Made by a program: the position numbers and the translations under genes. The notes under the pieces were generated by a model. It had not been told where the DNA came from and did not search any database. It was given only the letters and a program-made list of their open reading frames with translations. From Pyrinomonadaceae bacterium (GTDB lineage Bacteria > Acidobacteriota > Blastocatellia > Pyrinomonadales > Pyrinomonadaceae): DNA of 64,000 nucleotides. The stretch covers positions 186,001 to 250,000 of the forward strand of contig JACMJZ010000025.1 in NCBI GenBank assembly GCA_014380365.1, read 5' to 3'. This document shows, one piece after another, positions 1 to 8,268 of this stretch (position 1 is its first letter; each line of letters starts with the position of its first letter).

Positions 1-1303
1 CCGCGTTGATAGTTGTGTGTAAGCCAAAGTCAACTAAGCTGTGAACTGCCACTCCACAAAACCCAACGAGAGCCCCCAAGGTTGCCGCCCGCCGGAATCT
101 GTCATTAGAGCGCAGCCGCCGACGCACTGGTCGTATTAGTCCGACGACAAACCATGCGGCCAGCGCCACACCGATCAGGCCACCGCTGGCGAGGAGTTCA
201 AGATAATCATTATGCGCCCTCTGCGGTGTCATTTCACCTGAGGCATCGTGATGTGCTGTGATGGCGGTCCAGTAACCGCCCATTCCCACTCCGGCCACAG
301 GCTGCGCCTTGACGAGTTGCCAGCTGGCGCGCCAGATATCGATCCTCCGATCCCCCCAACGCGCGCCGGCATCGCGCGAGCTGACTTCACCTGGAATAAC
401 TTCCAGGCGACCCAATAGAGAATCACCCCCTACCCAAACGATACCAATACTGACGGTGGCAACCAGACAGACCACGAGGAGAGTCCGAAGAACTCGCGAG
501 GTTCCAACGAGCCGTACCCATTTGCTTGAAGTCGCCCGCACAGAACTCACCGTGGGGAACAGGACGGCGACGAAGATTACCTGACAGAGCATGCTCAAAA
601 TTCCGCCGCGGGAGTTTGATAGCACGAGCGACATTCCCAACAGCAGGGTCACTCCCAAATAAATGAGCAGCCGCTCGCGACGCACACCGCCTGCAGCCAT
701 CAACCCCAGCAACAAGCCGACAGCAATTTCCATCAGGAAAGCGAAATGGTTGTTGTTGATAAACTGCGCGTAACCAAAGCCCGGCAGGAGATGAGGCAGG
801 ATGAAGCCTGCGTCGTGTTGTATCGTCTTCCGCGCGAGACCAAAGAGCGCGCTCGCCACGGCAATCGCAATGACCAGATAGATGAGCGAGCTCAAGCGGC
901 GATGGGTCGACGTGTAACGCAGCAGCATGGCCGCGACCAAAACCAGGGAAAGCATGCGGGCCACCCAGAGGCGGGTCCCGTGCGGGTCAGCGCTCAAAGT
1001 CTGCCACACTTTGGTGCCTACCCCGAGCGACGGATCGCCATCGCCTCCAATGGGTATTGTTTGAAGTAGACCGAAGAGAGCGAGAGCAACAAGTGGCAGA
1101 AGAATGCGGTAAGCGGACCACTCGTACGAGCTGCTGAGAAATCCTTCGATGAGCCATAACGCCGCCAGGCCGAAGACTGCACACTCAAACAGAGCTTGCC
1201 ACCATGGCTCAACGGTCCCGTATGGCACGGCGCTCAACGCGATGAGCGCCAGCAAGGCGAAATAGATTCCCCGGTCGAGTCGACGCGCGGCAGATTGAAT
1301 CAA
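1..1303 (-). CDS. O-antigen ligase / polymerase family membrane protein (3' end beyond window)
   Basis: The reverse strand is open from 1303 to the left edge, about 434 codons without a stop. The first in-frame codon able to start after the upstream TGA is TTG at 1303 (MIQSAARRLDRGIYFALL), preceded by GAAGG eight bases upstream. The product is strongly hydrophobic with many predicted membrane segments. Near its present end it carries AGVGMGGYW and then AHNDYLELLASGG, the typical signature of the Wzy_C / O-antigen ligase family, which joins or polymerises lipid-linked glycans on the periplasmic face. The C-terminus is missing from the window. It lies back to front with the exoprotein array and about 20 kb from a second Wzy-like gene at 28916, so its substrate cannot be told. 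Family is well supported; ligase versus polymerase is open. Confidence 0.85.
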   Translation of the reverse strand, partial: MIQSAARRLDRGIYFALLALIALSAVPYGTVEPWWQALFECAVFGLAALWLIEGFLSSSYEWSAYRILLPLVALALFGLLQTIPIGGDGDPSLGVGTKVWQTLSADPHGTRLWVARMLSLVLVAAMLLRYTSTHRRLSSLIYLVIAIAVASALFGLARKTIQHDAGFILPHLLPGFGYAQFINNNHFAFLMEIAVGLLLGLMAAGGVRRERLLIYLGVTLLLGMSLVLSNSRGGILSMLCQVIFVAVLFPTVSSVRATSSKWVRLVGTSRVLRTLLVVCLVATVSIGIVWVGGDSLLGRLEVIPGEVSSRDAGARWGDRRIDIWRASWQLVKAQPVAGVGMGGYWTAITAHHDASGEMTPQRAHNDYLELLASGGLIGVALAAWFVVGLIRPVRRRLRSNDRFRRAATLGALVGFCGVAVHSLVDFGLHTTINA

Positions 1304-1698
1304 AGTGTTGACCTTCGATCAGACCATCTCAAAGGAGCTATTCAGGCACGACCAATATACTCCAAGCCCGCTTAGTGGAGACTGTCGGGAAGAATCCCGG
1401 AGGGGCGAAATGTTTATAGACAAGAATAAGCCTCAATCATCCGGCGCCCATTTTAATGGAAGACCAAGGCAGCGGTTCGCTAACCCGGCGGAGGAGTGTG
1501 TTCGTGGTGGGTCATTTTGAGATCTCATTCACACCGCACTTCTGCGGTGACTAGTTGGCTACTACCGTCCTTAACCGTTTCAACGGTTTCACTGGTAAAC
1601 CGTTGAAACGGTTCAAGGATCAATCGCGCCCTGTGACACCTGGCTAAAGCCAGGTGTTAATGAGATTGGACAGACAAGAATGTCTGTCCTACTTGCTC
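1304..1698. other. Intergenic region with hairpins, no gene seen
   Basis: No convincing coding frame. It separates the divergent-end of the ligase gene from the 3' end of the S8 peptidase gene. It contains a perfect 17-bp inverted repeat (1573-1613), a small CACCGCA/TGCGGTG hairpin near 1531-1548 and a GGCTAAAGCC-type palindrome followed by AGGTGTTAATGAG near 1640; a related GGCTAAA...GGTGTTAATGAG string recurs near 20643. A 71-codon frame here has no start signal or recognisable composition. Confidence 0.6.
1573..1613. repeat. Perfect 17-bp inverted repeat (hairpin)
   Basis: The arms AACCGTTTCAACGGTTT and AAACCGTTGAAACGGTT are exact reverse complements around a 7-base loop. It lies beyond the 3' end of the S8 gene, so it could stop or protect its transcript, but there is no T run, so intrinsic termination is not shown. 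Confidence 0.7.
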
Positions 1699-3846
1699 TT
1701 ACTGGCCTGGAGCGCCGTAGCACTCAAGCTCGACGATGCGCGAGTAGTGTGCCCGGCCCATGTTGACGACGATGCGAATTCCCGTCGTCGTGACGGGCGA
1801 GCCGAGGGAAATCACACGCATCGCTTTCGTGTTACCGGTGATGGTTCCACCAGGCACGGTTACCCACAGCACTCCGTTCCAGGTTTGGATCTCGAAATCC
1901 TGAATGCCGTAGACACTGGCGTCCGTGTTCTCGTCAGGTACGACTGGATTGCGGTAGTCGTTTTGCAGCGTGTAGACATGAACCTCGCTGATAGTCTTCG
2001 CGCCGCCGCCAAAGGTGATGTCGAGGCTGTCCGGCCACGCATCTCGAGTGGCGTCGTTCCAACCGCCGCCCTGTTCCCAACCGCCGCCCGAGCGTTCGCC
2101 ATCAAAGGCGCTGTCGGTCGAATAGTTGCGGGTGGTGTAGGTTGACGATGCGGCGGGCACCGACCCAAGAGTTGTTAATGCGTAGTTGACCAATCCAGTG
2201 TCGACATCCTCGAGAGCGAGTGTGACGGCTTCGAGGGCGTCGATGCGGCCCCAGCCGTAGGTGTTGTTGGGAACCTGCGTAGGCGTGTCGCCGCCGCATC
2301 CTTCCGCGGTGAACTTCTTCGCCGCGCTCTGTTCGATGATCTCCTCAATGCGATCCACGTTGCCGGCCAGGGCAGGATTGGCGGAGATTACCAGCGCGAC
2401 CAATCCCGCAACGTGCGGACCGGCCATGCTGGTGCCGCTCAGGCTGCCGTATGTGCTATCGCTGCCGCGCAGGGACGAACGAATGGTCGAACCGGGCGCC
2501 GAAATGTTCGGCTTAAGATAAAGAGGAGCGGTCGGGTTGTCCGGATCAGCGGCGGCTGGACCACGGCTGCTGAAGTCGGAGATCGTATCTGTGGTATGCA
2601 TAGTCGAGCCTACGGTGAACGCCTCCGGGTAACGCGCGAGCGGATGATAGATGGTATTGCAACCTGGGGCAGGACCGGGCGCACCGTCGTTACCGGCTGA
2701 GGCGACGTAAACGATGCCGGCAGCGCGGCTCGCCTTGAGCGTGTCTCGCAGTGGATTCGGTTCCGGCGGACAACCCTCGACACAACCCCACGAGTTGTTA
2801 ATTACGTGCGGCGCTTTAGAGGTGTCGGGATTCAAATCGTTAGTGTCGGTGGGAGCTATGAACCATTCCATGCACTCAAGATAAGTCGGGATGGCGCCGA
2901 CGCCATTGCTCATGTTGCGGCAAGCCATCCACTTCGCTTGCGGGGCCATACCGATCAGGTTGGTAGCGCCGTCGTCGCCGACCATCGTGCCGACTGTGTG
3001 CGAGCCGTGGCCGCCTCCCAGAATCTCGTCGTCGTCGCAAGGCTCGGGGTTTGGCTGGCCCGCGCCGGTGACACCGCCGGGATTGCAGATGTTCGCGGGC
3101 TCGGGTGGCCAATTCGGAATGTGGATCGCGTCGTGCCAGTTGTAGTTGTGATTGGCGCTGGTGCCGTTCCAGCCGCGGTACTGATTCTTCAGCGCATTGT
3201 GCGTCCACCTGACGCCGGTGTCTGCTCCGGCAACGACCACGCCTTGTCCTTCGAAGCCGAGGGCCCACGCATCATCCGCGTTGACCTTCCTGATGCCCGG
3301 CTCAGGAGTTGGTAGCACCAGCGGGATGTTGGGCGAATTGGGCGACTCCGCTCTGGAAGCGCCACCGTCCTGAGGCGGAAGCTTTAACGCTCCCTTGCCA
3401 ATCGGATAGACGGCAGCAACCTCGGGCAGTGTCGCCACAGCCTGCAACACAGTCACGTCGCCTTTAGCCCACACCACGTTTGAGATCCAGAACGACTTGT
3501 ACTGTGCGCCGCGTTGCGCCAGCGCCTGCTTCACGTTGACCTGTGTGCTGGCAGCGTTTGCAGTCAGGCGTTGGTAGACGTAGCTTCCTTTTTCGTTTTT
3601 GGTCGCGAGCGTTTTCGCGCCGCTCAGGTCAGCCTGCTGTTTCATGTAAATCAGAAACTCTGTCTGGCCCAGGGCCACGCTTTCCAACACGCGTGCGTCA
3701 ACCTTCGTCCGCCAATCCGGCGCCGCGGCTTTTCCCAGCCCGACCTGTGCGCCGGAGCGCGGCGAACTCGTGAAGGCGATGAGCACCAAACCTGCCACGA
3801 CTAGCAAACAAAACAGCTTGATACGAATTCGTTTCTGGCTCTTCAT
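1699..3846 (-). CDS. Secreted S8 subtilisin-like peptidase with C-terminal discoidin-like domain
   Basis: ATG at 3846 follows GGGAGA with a 7-base gap; a TTG two codons earlier is too close to that site. A signal peptide (MKSQKRIRIKLFCLLVVAG...) is followed by an I9-like propeptide to about residue 150, then a subtilase domain with all three catalytic motifs: AGADTG (Asp near 209), GGGHGSHTVG (His near 280) and SGTSMAGPHVAG (Ser near 473), plus ASAGNDG for the oxyanion Asn. Residues ~555-715 form the C-terminal domain shared with the four genes upstream (WEQGGGWND, WVTVPGG, HYSRIVELE). It should be an exported, self-activating endopeptidase held by that domain. It is the last gene of the run 12882-16745, 8269-12630, 3931-8019, 1699-3846, all minus strand, and may be read from the promoter at 16847-16891. 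Enzyme class is secure; substrate unknown. Confidence 0.93.
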   Translation of the reverse strand: MKSQKRIRIKLFCLLVVAGLVLIAFTSSPRSGAQVGLGKAAAPDWRTKVDARVLESVALGQTEFLIYMKQQADLSGAKTLATKNEKGSYVYQRLTANAASTQVNVKQALAQRGAQYKSFWISNVVWAKGDVTVLQAVATLPEVAAVYPIGKGALKLPPQDGGASRAESPNSPNIPLVLPTPEPGIRKVNADDAWALGFEGQGVVVAGADTGVRWTHNALKNQYRGWNGTSANHNYNWHDAIHIPNWPPEPANICNPGGVTGAGQPNPEPCDDDEILGGGHGSHTVGTMVGDDGATNLIGMAPQAKWMACRNMSNGVGAIPTYLECMEWFIAPTDTNDLNPDTSKAPHVINNSWGCVEGCPPEPNPLRDTLKASRAAGIVYVASAGNDGAPGPAPGCNTIYHPLARYPEAFTVGSTMHTTDTISDFSSRGPAAADPDNPTAPLYLKPNISAPGSTIRSSLRGSDSTYGSLSGTSMAGPHVAGLVALVISANPALAGNVDRIEEIIEQSAAKKFTAEGCGGDTPTQVPNNTYGWGRIDALEAVTLALEDVDTGLVNYALTTLGSVPAASSTYTTRNYSTDSAFDGERSGGGWEQGGGWNDATRDAWPDSLDITFGGGAKTISEVHVYTLQNDYRNPVVPDENTDASVYGIQDFEIQTWNGVLWVTVPGGTITGNTKAMRVISLGSPVTTTGIRIVVNMGRAHYSRIVELECYGAPGQ

Positions 3847-3880
3847 TTTCAATTCTCCCTTTCCTGATTACATCCCTAAG

Positions 3881-3928
3881 TGGCACGGGCGTCCCGCACG
3901 TGGATCACGCGCAAGATGCGCGTGCCAC
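3881..3928. repeat. Palindromic repeat family R1 (HAQDARAT-type), copy 1
   Basis: A 48-bp element from TGGCACGGGCGTCCCGC to GATGCGCGTGCCAC, with terminal TGGCACG/CGTGCCA inverted ends. Near-identical copies lie at 21800-21886, 28854-28900, 34704-34751 and, inverted, 35634-35680. This copy fills nearly the whole gap between two exoprotein genes. Confidence 0.85.
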
Positions 3929-3930
3929 AA

Positions 3931-6900
3931 TTACGGGCATCCCAACGCTTCGACTTCGGTGATGCGGCTGTAGTGAGCGCGCGCGTTCAGGACATTGATC
4001 CTGATGTTTGTGGTCGTCACGTACGGGAAGGTGACGGTCCTCATAACTTTGTCGTTCCCGCGGATGGCGCCTCCCGGCACGGTCACCCACTGACTTCCAT
4101 CCCAGTACTGGATGTCGAAGTCAATCAGGCCGTAGAGCGTCGCCGTCATCTCGGGTGTCGGCTCCTGCGGGTTGTTGAAATTGTCCTGCACGGTGTAGAC
4201 ACGGATTTCGTTGATCAACTTACTGCCGTTAAAGCTGACGGTCAGTGCATCCGGCCAGGCGCCGCGCGTGTTGTCGTTCCAGCCGCCGCCGTTTTCCCAG
4301 TTCAAGCCTTTGCGATCACCATCAATCGCGCCGCCTGGCGAGTAGTTGCGGGTCGTGTAGGTTGAATCTGCACTTGCGATGGCTCCGGCAATTGCAGCAG
4401 CGACGTTACCGAGCGTCGTGCAGACGGCCGCCAGACAATCGGCCAGGTTGTTGACCGCGACGTTGTCGATGTACCAACCGCTCTGCGCGCCGGCCGTCGT
4501 ACCGACATCCGAAGTCATGCGGAAGCGAATATAAACGGGCAAGGCATTTGGATTGTGGAGACCGCCTGCGAAGGACCGCAGCGAAATCTTCACACGGCTC
4601 AGTGCGCCAGAGCCGGTGAACGCGCGCCGTCCCTGGAGCGCAGACAAGATGACGCCGTTAAGTGATCCGTCAAGTTTGCCGTTGTAGCCGTTCTGGATAA
4701 TGTAATTCCCTAAGTCGAAGGTCGACGTATTGTCCGGGAACGGCGTGGCGTTGAAGTTAGGCGAGCCGACGGCGAGTTCCATCACGCCACCGTCAAACGC
4801 TCCTTCGGTGCTAAAGAAGTGGTCAAACTCCATCACCGAATCGGCGGTTAAGGTGAGCGGCCCGATGACGGCCGAAAAGTCACTCGGTGCGCCATCAGAA
4901 CCCGGATCAAAGTCCGGTGCATACACTCCGGCAGACGGCGTGCCTCCAAAATCCATGTTCGGTACCCGCTGGAAAGCAGCGAGAGCTTGATCCGGTGTGG
5001 CCGAATCCTGTAGCGGCGGCGTGAACCGACTGTTGGCTGCTCCGGTCTCGAACGTCTCGTTGGCGAAAACCGGCGGCGTCGCCAGTAGCGGCGATGTCGG
5101 CGCGCTAAAGCGCACGATAGTGTTGCCGGTGTTGTTGGTGTCGATGCGCCCGTTGTTCCGGTCGCGGGCCTGCACGATGTAGTAGTAAGCCTGATTTCGC
5201 TGGAGCCCGGTGTCCGTAAACGAAGTGCCGGTCACATCCGTCTGGATGCGGTTGGCCGAGGACGGTGTAAAGGCTGGGTTCTGTGTGCCGTTACCCTGGC
5301 CGACTGAAGAGACGCGGTAGACGTCGTAGACTAGGTCGGCGTTCAGATTGGCGGAAGTTGCCGGCAGCCAACTCAGCGTCAGACGATCACACAACTGCGA
5401 ATCGGTCACTGCGGCCAGGCCGGCGAAGACCGGATTGGGGACCTGCGTCACTGCGCCGGGGAGGAGAATGTCCCACATCCCGCGACCGTGCGTCGCAATG
5501 CGGAGTTTGCGCTCCGAGGTGATGCCCATGTCGAAGACTGCAACGCGCGGCAGGCCCGTTCCCACCGGCGACCAGGTGGCTCCGCCGTCTTCCGAGCTAT
5601 AGACGCCGATGTCCGTGCCGGCGATCAGCCGGTTTGACTCCGACGGGTCCACGAGAAAGGAATTGACCGGCACCTGCGGCAATGTGTTCGCACCGGAACC
5701 GACCACAGCCGTCCAATTCGGTGCGGTCAAGCTCGTCGTCTTCCAGACGTTGCTAACGCCGAACGCCGAAAGCGTGACGTAAGCCGTGTTGGGGTTGTTC
5801 GGATCAATCACCGCGCGGGCGACGAAGTTGTTCGGAACAACGTTCAGCGGATCGAGGTTGGTCAACGAGGCCGAGCCCGCCGTGGTTCCCCAGAGTCCGC
5901 CCGTCCGCAGTCCGACCAGGCGAACGTTGTCGTTGGTCGGCGAGATGCCAATGGCGCTGATGGGAATGCCCGCCGGCGGCGTCACCGCTGTGTTGAGTTC
6001 AATCGGCGCCTGGCTCGAAACGACGTTGACGAGGCCTTTGTTGTCCGAACGATAGAGCCGGTCGGTGCCGTAATAAATCGTGTTCGGAGTGCCCGGCCCG
6101 GTTTCGAGCGGCGCATAGAACAGCACCGAGTCGGAACAGGTGATGCCGTTGCCCGTGCCGGCAATCTGGCAGCCGCGAAACGTCCAATTCTCGAAGGCGT
6201 TCACGTCCTCACTGAAAGCGAAACCCATAACAGCGCCGCCCGGCGCGTTTGAGTTGTAGTAAGTGTGATACATGGTGGCGCCGGTGTCCCCGGAACTCTG
6301 GTCAATCGCCGCGTAGCCGCCGTCGCCGTAGTCCGTGCGCCGCCAGGTGCCGTCGAAGCGCAACATCTCTGTACCGTTGTCCTGAGTGCCGCCGATGGTG
6401 AAATTGGGATCGTTCGGGTGAATCGCCACGCTCATAAACTGCGTCGCGCTGAAGGTGCCGTTGCTCAGGCTGGTCCACGACGCGCCGGCATTGTTGGAAC
6501 GGTAAATACCGCCGTCACTGCCGAAGTAAACGACCTGCGGGTTTGAAGGAGCGACGGCGATGACGTGCGAATCCACGTGCAGTCCCTGAGCGCTCGTGAC
6601 AAACGAGGTGCCGCTGTTGGTCGAGATGCCGAAAGGCAGAGCGGGCGAGCCGCCGAGATAGACGCGGCTGGCGTTTGTGGGATCGACGTCAATAGCAATG
6701 TCGTAGAAGCACTGCGGGTTGCAGAAGTTGTTGTTCACCGCCTGCACCCACGTCCCGCCGCCGTCAGTCGAGCGATAGACCGTGCCGGTGGCGATCGCCG
6801 ACGCCGCATAGACCGTAACTGTTCCGCCGATTTTATTGATCGCCAGTTCGGTCCTGGTCGCTGTCGAAGTTGTGCCGGCGAGGTCCAGCGTTTTGGTGAA

Positions 6901-8019
6901 GGTCGGCACGGCATCCATCGCATTGGTCGTCAGGAACAACCCGCCGTTGTCAGCCGCTGTCGGAGGAGTGGTTGCTAAAGCTGCAGTCCCCACAATAGAC
7001 GCAACGATGCGATTCGGATTGCCCGGCTCCATCACCATATCCACGATATTGCGATTTTCACCAAGGCCTATCGCCGTCACGGCGAGTTTGGTAAACGTCG
7101 GCGAAGCGGACATGGCGTTGGTCGAGCGGAACAACCCGCGATTCGGCAAGGCGCCGGGTGTGGAGGGGCCGATGCCGCCGATGCCCGACGTGCTGCTCAC
7201 GAAAATAATGTTCGGGTCGGTCGGATGTACGAGAACCTCGCCAATTGCGCGGCCGCTGAGCACATCGTTGTTAGCTGTGTCGCGATTGATGGGCCCGGTG
7301 ATGGTCGGCGAGGCGCTACTGGCGTTTTCGATGCGGTACAACCCGACACCGAAGAAGCTGCTGGCGGAAAAGGTCTGCTCGCCGGTCCCGACGAAGAGGA
7401 TTTCGGGATTGGACGGCGCTAACGTCAGCGTACCGATGGCCAGCGACAAGGCACTGTCCATGAGCGGCGTCCACGTCGTGCCGCCGTTGGTGGTGCGATA
7501 TAAGCCGCCTTGCGCAGTACCGACGTAAGCGATGTCGGGGTTGGTCGGATGTACGGCAATCGAAACGGTCCGACCGCTCACGGCGGTCGAAACGCCTACG
7601 GTCTGGCCGTTTGGAATCGGGAAGGGACCGATCGGCGTCCAGGCCCCGGTGATGCCCGGTGGCAGCAAGCTGGACTGCGACGATGATCCAGGGGCTCCAA
7701 GGGCTCCAGGGGTGGCTATTCCAGGGGCGGGGGAGGTTGAGCCGAGCAAGCGCTGTTGCTGCAGGTTCAATTTTTTCACGGCAGCAATTCGCAAGGCCGG
7801 ATTAACTGGCAAGCCGTTGCCAAGGCCGCGCATCAGAGCGATCTGCTCCTCACGCCGGAGCATGTATTCTTCCTTGCTCATCGCATTTTTCCATGTCCGC
7901 GGGACGTCAGGATCGTCGTCCGTGAATAACTCCCGGGTCGCTTTGCCGATGAACGGAACCGCCAGCAGAATGAGCAAAGTTAAAGAGCAAACACTCGTGA
8001 TGACTATCGCTTTTTTCAT
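3931..8019 (-). CDS. Large secreted Asp-box (sialidase/BNR-like) protein with C-terminal discoidin-like domain
   Basis: ATG at 8019 has GGAG seven bases upstream and opens a signal peptide (MKKAIVITSVCSLTLLILL...); an in-frame ATG ten codons earlier lacks such a site. About 1362 residues. The first two thirds hold many beta-propeller-like repeats with Asp-box motifs (TTNGGTTW, STDGGGTW, SNNAGASW, SEDGGATW), followed by a fibronectin-III-like stretch (LSWLPATSANLNADLVYDVYR), a jelly-roll-like stretch beginning NETFETGAANSRF, and the shared C-terminal domain from about residue 1215. Asp boxes occur in sialidases, but also in VPS10-like and photosystem-assembly propellers; I see no sialidase FRIP or catalytic arginine pattern, so enzymatic activity is not claimed. 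It is likely a secreted binding or glycan-acting protein. It lies between the S8 and M12B genes. Confidence 0.88.
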   Translation of the reverse strand: MKKAIVITSVCSLTLLILLAVPFIGKATRELFTDDDPDVPRTWKNAMSKEEYMLRREEQIALMRGLGNGLPVNPALRIAAVKKLNLQQQRLLGSTSPAPGIATPGALGAPGSSSQSSLLPPGITGAWTPIGPFPIPNGQTVGVSTAVSGRTVSIAVHPTNPDIAYVGTAQGGLYRTTNGGTTWTPLMDSALSLAIGTLTLAPSNPEILFVGTGEQTFSASSFFGVGLYRIENASSASPTITGPINRDTANNDVLSGRAIGEVLVHPTDPNIIFVSSTSGIGGIGPSTPGALPNRGLFRSTNAMSASPTFTKLAVTAIGLGENRNIVDMVMEPGNPNRIVASIVGTAALATTPPTAADNGGLFLTTNAMDAVPTFTKTLDLAGTTSTATRTELAINKIGGTVTVYAASAIATGTVYRSTDGGGTWVQAVNNNFCNPQCFYDIAIDVDPTNASRVYLGGSPALPFGISTNSGTSFVTSAQGLHVDSHVIAVAPSNPQVVYFGSDGGIYRSNNAGASWTSLSNGTFSATQFMSVAIHPNDPNFTIGGTQDNGTEMLRFDGTWRRTDYGDGGYAAIDQSSGDTGATMYHTYYNSNAPGGAVMGFAFSEDVNAFENWTFRGCQIAGTGNGITCSDSVLFYAPLETGPGTPNTIYYGTDRLYRSDNKGLVNVVSSQAPIELNTAVTPPAGIPISAIGISPTNDNVRLVGLRTGGLWGTTAGSASLTNLDPLNVVPNNFVARAVIDPNNPNTAYVTLSAFGVSNVWKTTSLTAPNWTAVVGSGANTLPQVPVNSFLVDPSESNRLIAGTDIGVYSSEDGGATWSPVGTGLPRVAVFDMGITSERKLRIATHGRGMWDILLPGAVTQVPNPVFAGLAAVTDSQLCDRLTLSWLPATSANLNADLVYDVYRVSSVGQGNGTQNPAFTPSSANRIQTDVTGTSFTDTGLQRNQAYYYIVQARDRNNGRIDTNNTGNTIVRFSAPTSPLLATPPVFANETFETGAANSRFTPPLQDSATPDQALAAFQRVPNMDFGGTPSAGVYAPDFDPGSDGAPSDFSAVIGPLTLTADSVMEFDHFFSTEGAFDGGVMELAVGSPNFNATPFPDNTSTFDLGNYIIQNGYNGKLDGSLNGVILSALQGRRAFTGSGALSRVKISLRSFAGGLHNPNALPVYIRFRMTSDVGTTAGAQSGWYIDNVAVNNLADCLAAVCTTLGNVAAAIAGAIASADSTYTTRNYSPGGAIDGDRKGLNWENGGGWNDNTRGAWPDALTVSFNGSKLINEIRVYTVQDNFNNPQEPTPEMTATLYGLIDFDIQYWDGSQWVTVPGGAIRGNDKVMRTVTFPYVTTTNIRINVLNARAHYSRITEVEALGCP

Positions 8020-8100
8020 TTCAGTTCTCCCGTTTCTCACTGATGTCAAGCATCGACATTGTTAGATCTTAACTAGTGCATTTTGGAGTCGGACTACATT

Positions 8101-8197
8101 CTCTTTGCGTAACTTTGCGTCTTAACTTCGCGCCCTTTGCGGTCCTTCTTGCCGGTTTACCGCAAAGGTCGCAAAGAACTCGCAAAGGTTCGCAAAG
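8101..8197. repeat. Palindromic GCAAAG repeat family R2, copy 1
   Basis: About 97 bp. The left half is rich in CTTTGCG, the right half in CGCAAAG, forming a long imperfect inverted repeat. The same design occurs at 37693-37784, 40421-40515 and 62770-62864, always between genes. Confidence 0.85.
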
Positions 8198-8268
8198 TAA
8201 CTCCCCCAGTACTTGTTTTCCCGCGCGATTCGGGGCGCCCACGGAGGGACGCCCCTACAAACATCGAA

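Noticed and set aside
1305-1520. 71-codon frame in the first intergenic region
   Set aside because: No ribosome site, no known pattern, overlaps the start region of the ligase gene on the other strand.
3931-8019. True sialidase
   Set aside because: Asp boxes are present, but no FRIP motif or catalytic Arg/Tyr set was recognised; called Asp-box protein only.
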